This document shows positions 35,081 through 44,903 of a stretch of 48,519 nucleotides of DNA, piece by piece (position 1 is the stretch's first letter; each line of letters starts with the position of its first letter). Under the pieces are notes generated by a model. It was not told the DNA's origin. It ran no database searches and saw only the letters and a list, made by a program, of their open reading frames with translations. The DNA lies in contig JAUVOQ010000005.1 in the NCBI GenBank assembly GCA_030599095.1, positions 1 to 48,519 on the forward strand, in the 5' to 3' direction. The stretch comes from Candidatus Ruthturnera sp. (lineage in GTDB: Bacteria > Pseudomonadota > Gammaproteobacteria > PS1 > Pseudothioglobaceae). A program made the position numbers and the translations under genes.

Positions 35081-35922
35081 ATAAAATTATTTGTAATGAC
35101 ACTTTGTCTGCTTTACAAAATATGCCTGATGAAACTGTAGATATGGGCGTTACCTCGCCACCTTATAATAAACAAGAAAATAAAAAAGGTTGGTTGGTTA
35201 AAAATGTTAAATATGATACTGCTTGCGATAAACTGCCTGAAAATGATTATCAAGCACAGCAAATTCAAGTATTAAATGAGTTATATCGCACTATTAAACT
35301 AGGTGGCTCGTTTTTCTATAACCATAAAATTCGCTGGGAAAGAGGGGAATTACTACATCCTATGAGTTGGCTATCTCAAACTGATTGGACTATTCGCCAA
35401 GAGATTGTTTGGGATAGAGGTTTGGCAGCTAATATCAGAGGCTGGCGTTTTTGGCAAGTTGAGGAGCGCATTTATTGGCTTTATAAACCGATTGATAAAA
35501 AAAAAATTGGCACAGAATTATTATCTAAACATGCCAAATTAACTTCTGTTTGGAGGTTTATGCCTGAAGGTAAAAACCCACATCCAGCCCCGTTTCCACT
35601 AACATTACCCTTGCGGGCAATTTATGCCATTATGGATGATAATAAAGGCATAATTATTGACCCTTATGCAGGCAGTGGCACAACATTATTAGCCGCTAAA
35701 TTATTAGGACATGATTATATTGGTATAGATATATCAAAAGAATACATAAATATGGCTAATGAGCGAATAAATAATTATCAAAATGAGCAAAATATTTTAG
35801 AACGAGAAATAGAAAAACATATAGTTAAAACATCATCTGCTGATCGTAAAAAACAAAATAAAAGCCAAGGGAGGTTTTCCCCACAAAATAAAAACAAGCA
35901 TGGGCAAGCTATATTATTTTGA
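35077..35922 (+). CDS. Beta-class DNA methyltransferase, probable type II modification enzyme
   Basis: 281 residues. Catalytic motif IV TSPPYN is near residue 27 and the AdoMet motif DPYAGSGTTLLAAKLLGHDY is near 195, so the order is beta class. SPPY fits N4-cytosine or N6-adenine methylation, with N4-cytosine slightly favoured. The C-terminal tail is Lys/Gln-rich. Translationally coupled to the upstream nuclease gene. Confidence 0.88.
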   Translation: MNKIICNDTLSALQNMPDETVDMGVTSPPYNKQENKKGWLVKNVKYDTACDKLPENDYQAQQIQVLNELYRTIKLGGSFFYNHKIRWERGELLHPMSWLSQTDWTIRQEIVWDRGLAANIRGWRFWQVEERIYWLYKPIDKKKIGTELLSKHAKLTSVWRFMPEGKNPHPAPFPLTLPLRAIYAIMDDNKGIIIDPYAGSGTTLLAAKLLGHDYIGIDISKEYINMANERINNYQNEQNILEREIEKHIVKTSSADRKKQNKSQGRFSPQNKNKHGQAILF

Positions 35923-36048
35923 AAAGCGTTCTAACAAACCATTCCAGCCGAGACCGCTAATGCATCGGCTGAATTCAAGCGGTGCTGGGTAAATCTTTAG
36001 AATTATTGATTTAACGCTAGTAAGTTGCTAGAGAAAACACCAATTCTA

Positions 36049-37350
36049 TCAATTCAAGTGCTGTGCAAAAATCTGAAGTATGCCTTTGGCTTTGTACTTG
36101 GTTTCTTGTAGTTCTTGTGTGGCGATAGAGTCAAATACAATGCCTGCTCCTGCTCTTAAAGTTAGTAGGTTGTCTTGTTTGCTGATGGTACGAATGAGGA
36201 TGTTAAAATCCATTGTGCCGTTGCTACTAATATAACCTAGCGAACCTGTATAGGCTTGGCGTGGGGTTTGTTCAAGCTCTTGAATAATTTGCATACAGCG
36301 AATTTTAGGGCAGCCAGTGATGGTGCCACCTGGAAATAGTGCGCTAATCAGGTGTTTAATGGTGGTATTTGGTTTGATTTTGCCTTTGATGTTTGAAACG
36401 ATATGGTGCACAAAGGGATGGCTTTCTAATCCCATAATTTCATCAACTTTGATGCTGCCGTATTCGCACACCCTGCCCAAATCATTGCGCTCTAAATCAA
36501 GTAGCATAATGTGCTCTGCTTGTTCTTTAGGGTGGTTGATGAGTTGTTGTTTAAGGCGTTTGTCTTCACTGCCTGTGCCACGTGGATGAGTGCCTGCAAT
36601 GGGTCTGGTTTGTATGATATTGCCATTCACACTAAATAGACGTTCAGGGGAGGAGGAAATAATGCTGAACGTTTGGAATTGTGCCAGTGCGGAGAATGGG
36701 GCGGGGTTGGTTTTCTTTAGTGCTTGGTAAATTTGGGTTGGCGTGATGTTGTTGGTTAAGTGGTATTGCCACTGTCTTGAAAGGTTTACTTGAAAAACAT
36801 CCCCTGCTTTGATGTACTCACGACTCTTTGCCACGCCTGACAAAAATTTGGTCTCATCCTCAGAGGATAAAGCGCCTGCCAATTTACGTTTAGGCACGGC
36901 TTTTGACTGCTTAATATCTGCCAATACTTGGTCTATTCTGTGTTGATTGGCAAATTGGTCTAGTAAATAAGTTTGCTGATTAGTGTGATCAGTAATAATC
37001 GCTGTGGGAATTTGCACGGCAATGGCAATAGGTTGGCTGCTTGTGTGCATTGTTTGCTTTAAAGTCGGCTCTATTTGCCCAATTAATTCATAAGAGAGAT
37101 ACACAAACCAACCGCCAGAAAATGGCAAATCACTGTGAATAAATGGCGTATCAATACTGGCAGTGAGTTTGTCTAAAAAATCAAACTCCACTAAGTGATT
37201 TAGTACAATTTGCTTACCAGGATGCGCAAATAGTATTGAAAAACGATTATTAGAATCATGATGAACACTTTCTAGTAAAAATGGATAGCGTGTGGGGTTG
37301 GCGTAAGACAGTGCCTCTAAAGCAATATTAGGAATGGGTAGAACCTTCAC
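36049..37350 (-). CDS. pabB: Aminodeoxychorismate synthase component I
   Basis: 433 residues of the chorismate-binding family; makes 4-amino-4-deoxychorismate for folate. FPGGTITGCPKIRCMQIIQE and ELEQTPRQAYTGSLGYIS are PabB-like. The loop at 250-254 reads PIAGT, where E. coli PabB has PIKGT with a Lys that forms a covalent adduct; TrpE also has PIAGT. The rest favours PabB over TrpE (GGTITG rather than GTLSGAP). It follows cpoB by one base in transcription order reversed, so both are near but separately started. Confidence 0.85.
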   Translation of the reverse strand: MKVLPIPNIALEALSYANPTRYPFLLESVHHDSNNRFSILFAHPGKQIVLNHLVEFDFLDKLTASIDTPFIHSDLPFSGGWFVYLSYELIGQIEPTLKQTMHTSSQPIAIAVQIPTAIITDHTNQQTYLLDQFANQHRIDQVLADIKQSKAVPKRKLAGALSSEDETKFLSGVAKSREYIKAGDVFQVNLSRQWQYHLTNNITPTQIYQALKKTNPAPFSALAQFQTFSIISSSPERLFSVNGNIIQTRPIAGTHPRGTGSEDKRLKQQLINHPKEQAEHIMLLDLERNDLGRVCEYGSIKVDEIMGLESHPFVHHIVSNIKGKIKPNTTIKHLISALFPGGTITGCPKIRCMQIIQELEQTPRQAYTGSLGYISSNGTMDFNILIRTISKQDNLLTLRAGAGIVFDSIATQELQETKYKAKGILQIFAQHLN

Positions 37351-37351
37351 T

Positions 37352-38035
37352 TTACTTATGGGTTGTTAATTTGTCTATCTTTGGGTTGGCGATGGTGATT
37401 TTGCCAAGCAGTTGTTTGGCCTTGTTAATCGCATTGTGCGAGGGAAATTTAACCAGCATTGTGTTTAATAAATCACGTGCTTTGTCCTGTTGTTTAAATT
37501 CTATATAAACTTTAGCCAATTCAAGCAAAGAATTAGGAAATTTATGATGTCGTGGGTTTTGCGCCTGAAAAATGTTAAAAACATCTCTAGCACTGTAAAA
37601 ATCCTCTTTAGCCAAATAGGATTTAGCCAGCCAATAGTGCACATCTGAGGTGTGATTGTTATTCGGATAAGCGGCTAAATATTGTTTAAATGAGTTAATG
37701 GCTTGGTCGTATTGATCCGTTACTAATAGGCTGCGCGCCTGCGCATAAATACGCTTGGCTTTTTTGTCATGCTCCCTGACTCTGAGTGTGGCTTTTTCCG
37801 CCACAATGCTGGATTTTTGATAGGTGGTTAAATTAAACAACTCTTTGATTTTTCCAGCATTTATTTTTTGTTGTTGCTCTAAAAGCTCAATTTTGCCCAA
37901 TAAAGTTTTGTTCTTACGCACTAAGCGTTTAATTTTTTGATTATGGCTCATCACCACTTTGTCTGTATTAATGCCTGCACTAACAGGATGACAGACAAAA
38001 ATACTTAAAAAAGTGATTAAACCAAGATGGCGCAT
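37352..38035 (-). CDS. cpoB: Cell division coordinator CpoB (YbgF)
   Basis: 227 residues with a signal peptide (MRHLGLITFLSIFVCHPVSA), a coiled-coil segment around 30-65 (NKTLLGKIELLEQQQK) and C-terminal TPR repeats (YDQAINSFKQYLAAYPNN, YSARDVFNIFQAQNPRH). Periplasmic partner of Tol-Pal that links envelope constriction to peptidoglycan synthesis. Follows pal by 6 bases. Confidence 0.9.
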   Translation of the reverse strand: MRHLGLITFLSIFVCHPVSAGINTDKVVMSHNQKIKRLVRKNKTLLGKIELLEQQQKINAGKIKELFNLTTYQKSSIVAEKATLRVREHDKKAKRIYAQARSLLVTDQYDQAINSFKQYLAAYPNNNHTSDVHYWLAKSYLAKEDFYSARDVFNIFQAQNPRHHKFPNSLLELAKVYIEFKQQDKARDLLNTMLVKFPSHNAINKAKQLLGKITIANPKIDKLTTHK

Positions 38036-38041
38036 TAATCT

Positions 38042-38614
38042 TTATTGATAAACAAATTCAACACGTCTGTTTTTCTGCCATGAATTTTCATCATGGTGTT
38101 GTAGTACGGGCTTTTCCTCGCCAAAACTGATAACTTCAACCCTTGACGAAAGTTCGTACAAGCCTAATACTTCTTTAATGCTTAAAGCGCGATTTTCACC
38201 CAGTGCTAAGTTGTATTCGCGTGTGCCACGTTCGTCTGCATGCCCTTCTAGGCGTAAGTTTAGTGTTGGGTTGTGGCGCATAAAGTTGGCGTGTTTGATG
38301 ATTTGTTTGGTTGTAGTTTCGTCAATTTCAGTGCCATCATAGGAAAAATACAAAACAAAACTAACGTCTGTGTTTCTAAAATTTGTGACAACAACTGGCT
38401 CAACAATGCTTGATGTGTTTGCACTATTTTTAGAAAATCCTTGTGATTGAAAACTAGACTGGTCCGCCTCAATAACATTTTCTTGTGTGTTCCCCGTTCT
38501 GTCTTCAATGGTCACTATGCTTGGCTTAGGCAATACTTTTTTATACAAATTATCCATGGATGAACATGATGACAATAGCACTACCGCTGTTATTATGGAT
38601 ATTATTTTTAACAT
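38042..38614 (-). CDS. pal: Peptidoglycan-associated lipoprotein Pal
   Basis: 190 residues. Lipoprotein signal with lipobox LLSSC (lipidated Cys near residue 17) and a C-terminal OmpA-like domain with LRLEGHADERGTREYNLALG. Anchors the outer membrane to peptidoglycan. Follows tolB by 10 bases. Confidence 0.94.
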   Translation of the reverse strand: MLKIISIITAVVLLSSCSSMDNLYKKVLPKPSIVTIEDRTGNTQENVIEADQSSFQSQGFSKNSANTSSIVEPVVVTNFRNTDVSFVLYFSYDGTEIDETTTKQIIKHANFMRHNPTLNLRLEGHADERGTREYNLALGENRALSIKEVLGLYELSSRVEVISFGEEKPVLQHHDENSWQKNRRVEFVYQ

Positions 38615-38624
38615 TTAACGCCTC

Positions 38625-39899
38625 CTATTTTAAATAATGTGACCAATTTGGTTCTCTAACTTCGCCTGCTTTACTAGCCAGTTCAAAAGTTTGACGACCC
38701 AATATTGAAACCACAGAAAGTACACCAGAACCACCTTTATTAGTAGCAAAGATAATCATATCGCCATTGGGTGAAAAAAACGGCGATTCGTCTAATTGAT
38801 TGCTCGTCATAATGGTCAAATCCTTAGTGGCAATATCTAACAAAGCAATACGATAATCTTTGCCAACCCTATGCACCATTGCTAAACTTTTACCATCGGG
38901 TGAAAAAACGGCTTTGGAATTATATCTGCCTTTAAAGGTTGCTCTGTTGATTTTATTGGTTTTTAAATCTTTAATGTAGATTTGTACTTGCCCAGAACGA
39001 TTGGAGGTGAACACAATTTTATCACCCTCTGGCGAGTAGCTTGCCTCAGTATCAATGCTCACATCTGTGGTTAGGCGCGTTAGTTTTTTAGAGGCTAATT
39101 GATAAGAGTAAATATCTTTATTGCCACTTTTAGACAGCGTGAGCAAAAGGCTTTTGCCATTTGGATGCCAAGATGGTGCTGAGGCAATGCCATCAAAATA
39201 AGGCAGTTTTTGTGTTTTTCGGCGTACAAATGGATATTGGATAAACACCTCTGAACGAGCATTTCTAAAAGACACATAGGCAATTTTATTTTGGTCGGGC
39301 GACCAAGCAGGTGATAAAACAGGCTCCTTAGATTTTAAGATAGTTTGTGGGTTTTGCGCATCAGAATCTGATATTTCTAAGCGATATTCACGCTCGCCAT
39401 TGCCTTTATTAACAACGGTAATATAGGCTAGACGTGTGTCAAAAGAGCCTTTTTCGCCTAACAAAGCATGATAAATTTGATCAGACAAGTAATGTGCAAT
39501 TCTTCTGATGCCACTATTGTGAACGACAAATTTATCCTTATAGAGTGTTTTCTTAGAATAAACATCCAGCAGTTCAATCTCGACATTAAAGACTTTTTTG
39601 CTGATTTTTTTTAACTTACCAAGCACGATGGCTTCAATTTTTTTTGCCTTCCATTTGTCAAAATTAGGCTTATTGCTAATCACATAATTCGCACTAGAGG
39701 CGTTAAATTCACCCGATCGGTTAAAATTATCACGCATAACACGCGCAATGGTTTTGCCTCGGCTTGCATCACCCACAACAGAAAAATCAGAAATAACAAT
39801 AGGAAAAGCGTTTTCATCTTGTTTGAGAATGGTCACTTCTAACACTGCCCAAGTGAGACTTGTATAAAGTGATAAAACAAAAATAAGCAGTTGCTTCAT
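38625..39899 (-). CDS. tolB: Tol-Pal translocation protein TolB
   Basis: 424 residues with a signal peptide (MKQLLIFVLSLYTSLTWA), an N-terminal domain and a C-terminal beta propeller with repeats such as PAWSPDQNKIAYVSF, PEGDKIVFTSNRSG and PNGDMIIFATNKGG. Periplasmic partner of Pal. Its ATG overlaps the iscX stop (ATGA). tolQ, tolR and tolA, usual upstream genes, are not here. Confidence 0.95.
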   Translation of the reverse strand: MKQLLIFVLSLYTSLTWAVLEVTILKQDENAFPIVISDFSVVGDASRGKTIARVMRDNFNRSGEFNASSANYVISNKPNFDKWKAKKIEAIVLGKLKKISKKVFNVEIELLDVYSKKTLYKDKFVVHNSGIRRIAHYLSDQIYHALLGEKGSFDTRLAYITVVNKGNGEREYRLEISDSDAQNPQTILKSKEPVLSPAWSPDQNKIAYVSFRNARSEVFIQYPFVRRKTQKLPYFDGIASAPSWHPNGKSLLLTLSKSGNKDIYSYQLASKKLTRLTTDVSIDTEASYSPEGDKIVFTSNRSGQVQIYIKDLKTNKINRATFKGRYNSKAVFSPDGKSLAMVHRVGKDYRIALLDIATKDLTIMTSNQLDESPFFSPNGDMIIFATNKGGSGVLSVVSILGRQTFELASKAGEVREPNWSHYLK

Positions 39900-40090
39900 T
39901 CTTTTTCTTCTATCCAGTTCATTTGGATGGTTTCAAGGATTTTTTCGCCTGATTTGTTTGCATCATCATCAAACTCATCCAGTGTAATGACCATCTGTCT
40001 AAGGTCAACAAAATTAATAATACTAGGATTAACCTCTGGATGAGCCTCATCTAAAGCAATCGCAATATCTAGGGAATCTGTCCAATTCAT
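39896..40090 (-). CDS. iscX: Fe-S assembly protein IscX
   Basis: 64 residues, acidic. MNWTDSLDIAIALDEAHPEV and the segment DEFDDDANKSGEKILETI align with E. coli IscX (66 residues), including the FDDD patch. It binds IscS and iron and tunes cluster assembly. Normally the last gene of the isc operon; here it lies about 37 kb away, overlapping tolB. Confidence 0.92.
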   Translation of the reverse strand: MNWTDSLDIAIALDEAHPEVNPSIINFVDLRQMVITLDEFDDDANKSGEKILETIQMNWIEEKE

Positions 40091-40170
40091 AAAAAAATAC
40101 CTTGAGTTAAATCTTAATTTTAACCAAACTGAGGTTTAGTATGAGTAAAAATTTAGTGGCTTTTTTAAAA

Positions 40171-42273
40171 TCACACTCTACTCACATCTCGAACAAATTT
40201 TAGCGTTTTTAACTGCACGAATATCTCATTTAATTGAGTGATATTTGCAACACTAATTATCATGTTGAGTGACTTGATGGCATTGTCTTTTTCTTGAATC
40301 TCTAAGTGCTCAATATTAATATTCATTTTCGAAATAACACTAGCAATAGAGGCAAGCGTGCCTCTTTGGTTGGCAACATCAACATCAATCATTGCTTTAA
40401 ATTCCTCGTCCTTATCCGCCTGCCAATCAATATTCAACCATTGTGCATTTTTACTCTTAGCACGAACTAAGTTAGTGCAAATCACTCTGTGAATCACCAT
40501 GCCTTTAGAGGTGGTTAAAACGCCAGCCACTTTATCGCCAGGAATGGGATGGCAGCAAGAGGCAAAACTAATGGCTTTGCCTTGGGTTTTATGAATGCTA
40601 ATTTTTTGAGCTGCATACTTGGCATTATCACCTTGTAATTTGTTCAGTGCGACTGATACTAAAATCTCAGACAACCCAATTTTCAGGTACATATCTTCCT
40701 TAGAATCACAATTTAACGCTTTAAGGCATGCTAACCACTGAGCTTCATCAATGCCGTTTGTGTCTATATTTTGATAATCCAGCGCATTGGTTAACAAATA
40801 CCCTCCCAACTGGATTAGTTCAGCAGCAGATTCATTTTTAAGATACGCTTTGATTGAGGATCTGGCCTTGACAGTCACAGCAATTTGCAACCAAGAAGAC
40901 CTAGGCGTGGCTTTATCATCGGTGATAATTTCAATGGTTTGTCCTGATTTTAATTCGGTGGAAATGGGTGTGTCGACTTGGTCAACTTTAGCTTTAAGAG
41001 TGTGATCGCCAATACTGGTATGCACCATGTAGGCAAAATCAAGCACAGTCGATTTATAAGGCAACTGAATAATATCCCCTTCAGGGGTAAAAACAAACAC
41101 CTCGGAAGGAAACAAATCTGTCTTGGTTTCTTCCAAAAACTCAATAGAAGTGCCTGAATTTTGTTGAATATCTAGCAATGAACCCAGCCAGTTATTAGCC
41201 AATTCTGATTTATGGTTAGAACTGCTCTTATAGTGCCAATGTGCGGCAATGCCGTATTCTGAAATAAAATGCATGTCAGATGAGCGAATTTGCACTTCAA
41301 TAAAAATCTTGTTAGGACCAAATAACACCGTATGTAACGACTGATAGCCATTTGATTTGGGCAATGCCACATAATCTTTAAACTTGCCCGGTAATGGCTT
41401 ATACAAATTATGAATAATGCCCAAAGCTTGATAACATTGCGCTACATCAGTCACAATAACCCTAAGCGCATACATATCTAACACCTGAGAGAATTTCAAA
41501 TGCTTGATTTTCATTTTTTTATAAATACTGCAAGGTTGCTTTCTACGACCATCAATGTCAGCATTAGGTAAGCCTTCTTGGTTTAATCGATTTTTTATTT
41601 CAACTTGGATATGGCTGATAATTTCTTTACGATTGCCACATTGTTTTTTAATTTGACTTGCCAAAACCTTATTACGAAACGGATAAATAATGGCAAAACA
41701 CAAATTATCAAGTTCAACCCTAATGCTATTAAGCCCCAAACGGCGCGCAATGGGTGCATGTATTTCTACCGTTTCTTTGGCGATTCTAAGTTGCTTGTCC
41801 CGACGTATAGAGCCAAGTGTTCGCATATTGTGCAAACGATCTGCCAATTTGATTATCATAACGCGCATGTCATCACTCATGGCTAAAAACAACTTTCTAA
41901 AATTTTGTGCTTGTTCGTCTGTGTTTGAGTGAAATTCTAACCCAGTTAATTTAGAGACACCTTCTACAATGTGTGCAATTTCATCACCAAAATCACGCTT
42001 AATTTGTTCATAAGTGACTGAAGTATCCTCGATACAATCATGCAATATTGCCGCCACAATGCAATAATAGTCTAGTTTTAACTCTGCCAAAATCATGGCA
42101 ACTGATATGGGGTGAAATACATAGGCCTCGCCCGATTGCCTGTATTGCCCATCATGTGCCATTGCTGCAACAATATAAGCCTGATAAACACCCTCAATTT
42201 GTTGTTTAGACATATAATTTTCTAGCGTATCACACAGCTCGCTAATTAGAATTCTTTTATCAGGTAAATTCAT
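40171..42273 (-). CDS. spoT: Bifunctional (p)ppGpp synthetase/hydrolase
   Basis: 700 residues (E. coli SpoT 702). The N-terminal hydrolase domain keeps its metal site (HPISVAMILAELKLD and ILHDCIEDT), so hydrolysis is expected. The synthetase domain has FKDYVALPKSNGYQSLHT. A TGS domain (VFTPEGDIIQLPYKSTVLDF) and a C-terminal ACT domain follow. It controls the stringent response. Confidence 0.93.
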   Translation of the reverse strand: MNLPDKRILISELCDTLENYMSKQQIEGVYQAYIVAAMAHDGQYRQSGEAYVFHPISVAMILAELKLDYYCIVAAILHDCIEDTSVTYEQIKRDFGDEIAHIVEGVSKLTGLEFHSNTDEQAQNFRKLFLAMSDDMRVMIIKLADRLHNMRTLGSIRRDKQLRIAKETVEIHAPIARRLGLNSIRVELDNLCFAIIYPFRNKVLASQIKKQCGNRKEIISHIQVEIKNRLNQEGLPNADIDGRRKQPCSIYKKMKIKHLKFSQVLDMYALRVIVTDVAQCYQALGIIHNLYKPLPGKFKDYVALPKSNGYQSLHTVLFGPNKIFIEVQIRSSDMHFISEYGIAAHWHYKSSSNHKSELANNWLGSLLDIQQNSGTSIEFLEETKTDLFPSEVFVFTPEGDIIQLPYKSTVLDFAYMVHTSIGDHTLKAKVDQVDTPISTELKSGQTIEIITDDKATPRSSWLQIAVTVKARSSIKAYLKNESAAELIQLGGYLLTNALDYQNIDTNGIDEAQWLACLKALNCDSKEDMYLKIGLSEILVSVALNKLQGDNAKYAAQKISIHKTQGKAISFASCCHPIPGDKVAGVLTTSKGMVIHRVICTNLVRAKSKNAQWLNIDWQADKDEEFKAMIDVDVANQRGTLASIASVISKMNINIEHLEIQEKDNAIKSLNMIISVANITQLNEIFVQLKTLKFVRDVSRV

Positions 42274-42370
42274 TCAATATAATTAAATTTAAGCATAAAT
42301 CTTTGCCATTATAATACAACCACGCCAGTATAATGCCCTCACATATCCATAATAAATAATGCCTTGAGTT
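42274..42370. promoter_or_regulatory. Divergent promoter region between spoT and bamD
   Basis: Two TATAAT boxes on the plus strand at 42310-42315 and 42329-42334; the second is about 36 bases before the bamD ATG. Matching -35 boxes are weak. The spoT promoter must lie on the other strand in the same gap. Confidence 0.35.
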
Positions 42371-43141
42371 ATGAAAAAAATATTCATCATCTTGCCTTTT
42401 TTAACATTATTGCTTAATGGCTGTTTTTGGCAAGAAGAAGAAGTTAAAAGAGAATCCATTACCAAAGGCTGGTCACCAAAGACATTTTTTGCCCAAGCTA
42501 AAGAACAAGCCTCATCAGGTTCAACAGACAAAGCCATTGAGCTTTTTGAGCAGTTACAAGCGGCCTATCCTGCCTCAAAATATGCACTACAGTCCAAATT
42601 AGAAATCGCCTATGCATTGTACAAGAACCAAGACTACGATCAAGCCATTGATCGCTTAAATAATTATATTAAGCTTTATCCAAAACATCTTTCAACGCCG
42701 TATGCTTATTATTTGCGTGGCATTATTTCGCAAGACAAATCTCGCTCATTTTTGGATGACTACCTTACTGACAATGCCCAGCGTGATGTCGATTCAGTGC
42801 GTGATGCCTTTAACTACTACCTAGCATTGATTGATAAATTCCCCAAAACTGAATATGCCGAAGAGGCCAAAACCCATCTGGTTATCCTTAGAAATATTCT
42901 ATCAAGACATGAGTTGTTTGTGGCTATTTACTATACCCAAAAAAAGGCTAATATTGCCGCTATCAACCGCACTAAGTTTATCATTGAAAAATATCCAAAC
43001 ACACCTTCAGTGCCTGCAGCACTACATTTAATGGCATATAACTATGATGCTATTAATGCAAACATACTAGCAAAAGATGCACGCCGTGTCCTAAAGAACA
43101 GTTACCCTACATATACACCACACTACTCTTTAGAGGGCTAA
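42371..43141 (+). CDS. bamD: Outer membrane assembly lipoprotein BamD
   Basis: 256 residues. Signal peptide with lipobox LLNGC (Cys near residue 18) and tandem TPR repeats (DKAIELFEQLQAAYPASKYA, YDQAIDRLNNYIKLYPKH). Essential partner of BamA in beta-barrel insertion. Divergent from spoT; the MFS gene follows 18 bases later. Confidence 0.94.
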   Translation: MKKIFIILPFLTLLLNGCFWQEEEVKRESITKGWSPKTFFAQAKEQASSGSTDKAIELFEQLQAAYPASKYALQSKLEIAYALYKNQDYDQAIDRLNNYIKLYPKHLSTPYAYYLRGIISQDKSRSFLDDYLTDNAQRDVDSVRDAFNYYLALIDKFPKTEYAEEAKTHLVILRNILSRHELFVAIYYTQKKANIAAINRTKFIIEKYPNTPSVPAALHLMAYNYDAINANILAKDARRVLKNSYPTYTPHYSLEG

Positions 43142-43159
43142 GATTCTTAATCTGCGTCA

Positions 43160-44335
43160 ATGAACAAACAAGAAAGAACTTTCGCATTTAAGATTTCTTT
43201 AATCATGGCCACACGTATGCTGGGCTTGTTTATGATTTTTCCTATATTTTCAGTTTATGCCAGTGAATACACCAGCACCACACCTTACTTAATAGGTTTG
43301 ACCATTGGTATTTATGGCTTAACTCAAGCGTTATTACAAATTCCGTTTGGCTATTTATCAGACAAGTATGGTCGTAAACCCATGCTAATTATTGGTCTTA
43401 TTGTCTTTTTTATTGGTAGTGTTGTGGCTGCCAACTCAACAGACATTATAGGCGTTGTTATTGGTAGAGCCTTGCAAGGTGCAGGCGCTATTTCAGCGGT
43501 ATTGATGGCATTTTTAGCAGATTTCGTTAGCGAGAATCAACGCCCTAAAGCCAATGCTTTTGTGGGTGTGCAAATAGGCATAGCCTTTATGTTGGCTTTA
43601 TTATTAGGCCCTATTGTCAGCATTAATTTAGGCATGTCTGGCTTATTTTGGGTGATTGCCTTGCTTTCTATTATTGCATTGATTATTGTTAGCACCCTGC
43701 CCAACGCCAAACCTAAAGAGCAATATGCTTTGTCAATTGCAAATATTAAAAAAGTACTCAATATTGATTTACTACGGCTGGATTTCAGTGTCTTTACACT
43801 CCATTTAATTCTAACTTGTGGCTTTATCGCCATGCCAATTTTTTTAAAAGAAAACAACATTGTTGACATTAAAGACAGTTGGGAAATGTATTTACCTGTT
43901 ATTATCTTGTCCTTTGTTGGTATGTTGCCAATGGTTATTTTAGTTGCCAAATATCAAAAAATTAAGCCCGTGTTTTTAAACGCCATTGCACTACTGATCA
44001 TCAGCCAAATTTTGTTTTACCAAATACACCTTACTTATACTTCATTTTTCATTCTTTTAACTTTATTTTTTATTGCTTTTAATACGCTAGAAGCCATTCT
44101 ACCTTCACTCATAGCCTCAAGTGCAAGTGCTGACAAACGTGGCTTGGCAATGGGTTTATACGCCACATCGCAATTTTTGGGTGCGTTCGTTGGTGGCATT
44201 GTTGGCGGCTTGATTTATAACATATTTAATCTAAATAGTGTATTCTTGTTCACCACATTTATTGCAATTATTTGGTGGATAATTATCCTAATGACAAAGC
44301 AAAAAATACCCATCAAACGGGCAACAGAAAATTAA
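43160..44335 (+). CDS. MFS transporter
   Basis: 391 residues with 12 predicted membrane segments. The MFS motif between helices 2 and 3 is present as [13 protein letters not shown]. Similar in layout to small drug/proton antiporters such as YajR or Bcr types, but substrate is unknown. It overlaps nothing; ssb starts 14 bases after it. Confidence 0.88.
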   Translation: MNKQERTFAFKISLIMATRMLGLFMIFPIFSVYASEYTSTTPYLIGLTIGIYGLTQALLQIPFGYLSDKYGRKPMLIIGLIVFFIGSVVAANSTDIIGVVIGRALQGAGAISAVLMAFLADFVSENQRPKANAFVGVQIGIAFMLALLLGPIVSINLGMSGLFWVIALLSIIALIIVSTLPNAKPKEQYALSIANIKKVLNIDLLRLDFSVFTLHLILTCGFIAMPIFLKENNIVDIKDSWEMYLPVIILSFVGMLPMVILVAKYQKIKPVFLNAIALLIISQILFYQIHLTYTSFFILLTLFFIAFNTLEAILPSLIASSASADKRGLAMGLYATSQFLGAFVGGIVGGLIYNIFNLNSVFLFTTFIAIIWWIIILMTKQKIPIKRATEN

Positions 44336-44349
44336 TCGGAGCAAAAAGA

Positions 44350-44838
44350 ATGGCAGGAATCAACAAAGTAATTTTAGTAGGCAATTTGGGTCAAGATGTA
44401 GAATTAAAATATATCTCCGATGGTAGAGCAGTAACCACGCTATCCGTTGCAACCAGTGACAGTTGGACAGACAAAAACACAGGACAAAAGGTTGATAAAA
44501 CCGAGTGGCACCGCGTTAGTTTATTCGGCAAATTGGCTGAAATTGCCAGTCAATACCTACACAAAGGTTCTAAAGTTTACGTTGAAGGCAGCCTAAGAAC
44601 ACAAAAATGGCAAGACAAAACTGGCGCTGACCGCTACACAACTGAAATAGTTGTGTCTGGTTTTAATGGCACATTACAAATGTTAGACCGTCGCGACAAT
44701 GCTGATACGGGTGGTGCGCCTGTGCCTCAACAACCAGCCCCTTCTGTGCCTGCACCACAACAAGCCGTAGCAGTGCCAGTCTCAGACCCCATCACACCTG
44801 TTGATAATTCTGGGTTTGATGATGACATTCCTTTTTAA
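44350..44838 (+). CDS. ssb: Single-stranded DNA-binding protein
   Basis: 162 residues from the ATG at 44350, chosen because a GGAGC ribosome site precedes it and [21 protein letters not shown] is the standard N-terminus. An OB-fold ([20 protein letters not shown]) is followed by a Pro/Gln/Ala-rich linker and the acidic tail DDDIPF that recruits replication and repair proteins. Confidence 0.96.
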   Translation: MAGINKVILVGNLGQDVELKYISDGRAVTTLSVATSDSWTDKNTGQKVDKTEWHRVSLFGKLAEIASQYLHKGSKVYVEGSLRTQKWQDKTGADRYTTEIVVSGFNGTLQMLDRRDNADTGGAPVPQQPAPSVPAPQQAVAVPVSDPITPVDNSGFDDDIPF

Positions 44839-44903
44839 AAGCAACTAAGGGGCATCAATAAATAACGAAGTACCTGCATTGGCAATATCAGTTGTTAGCG
44901 TAG

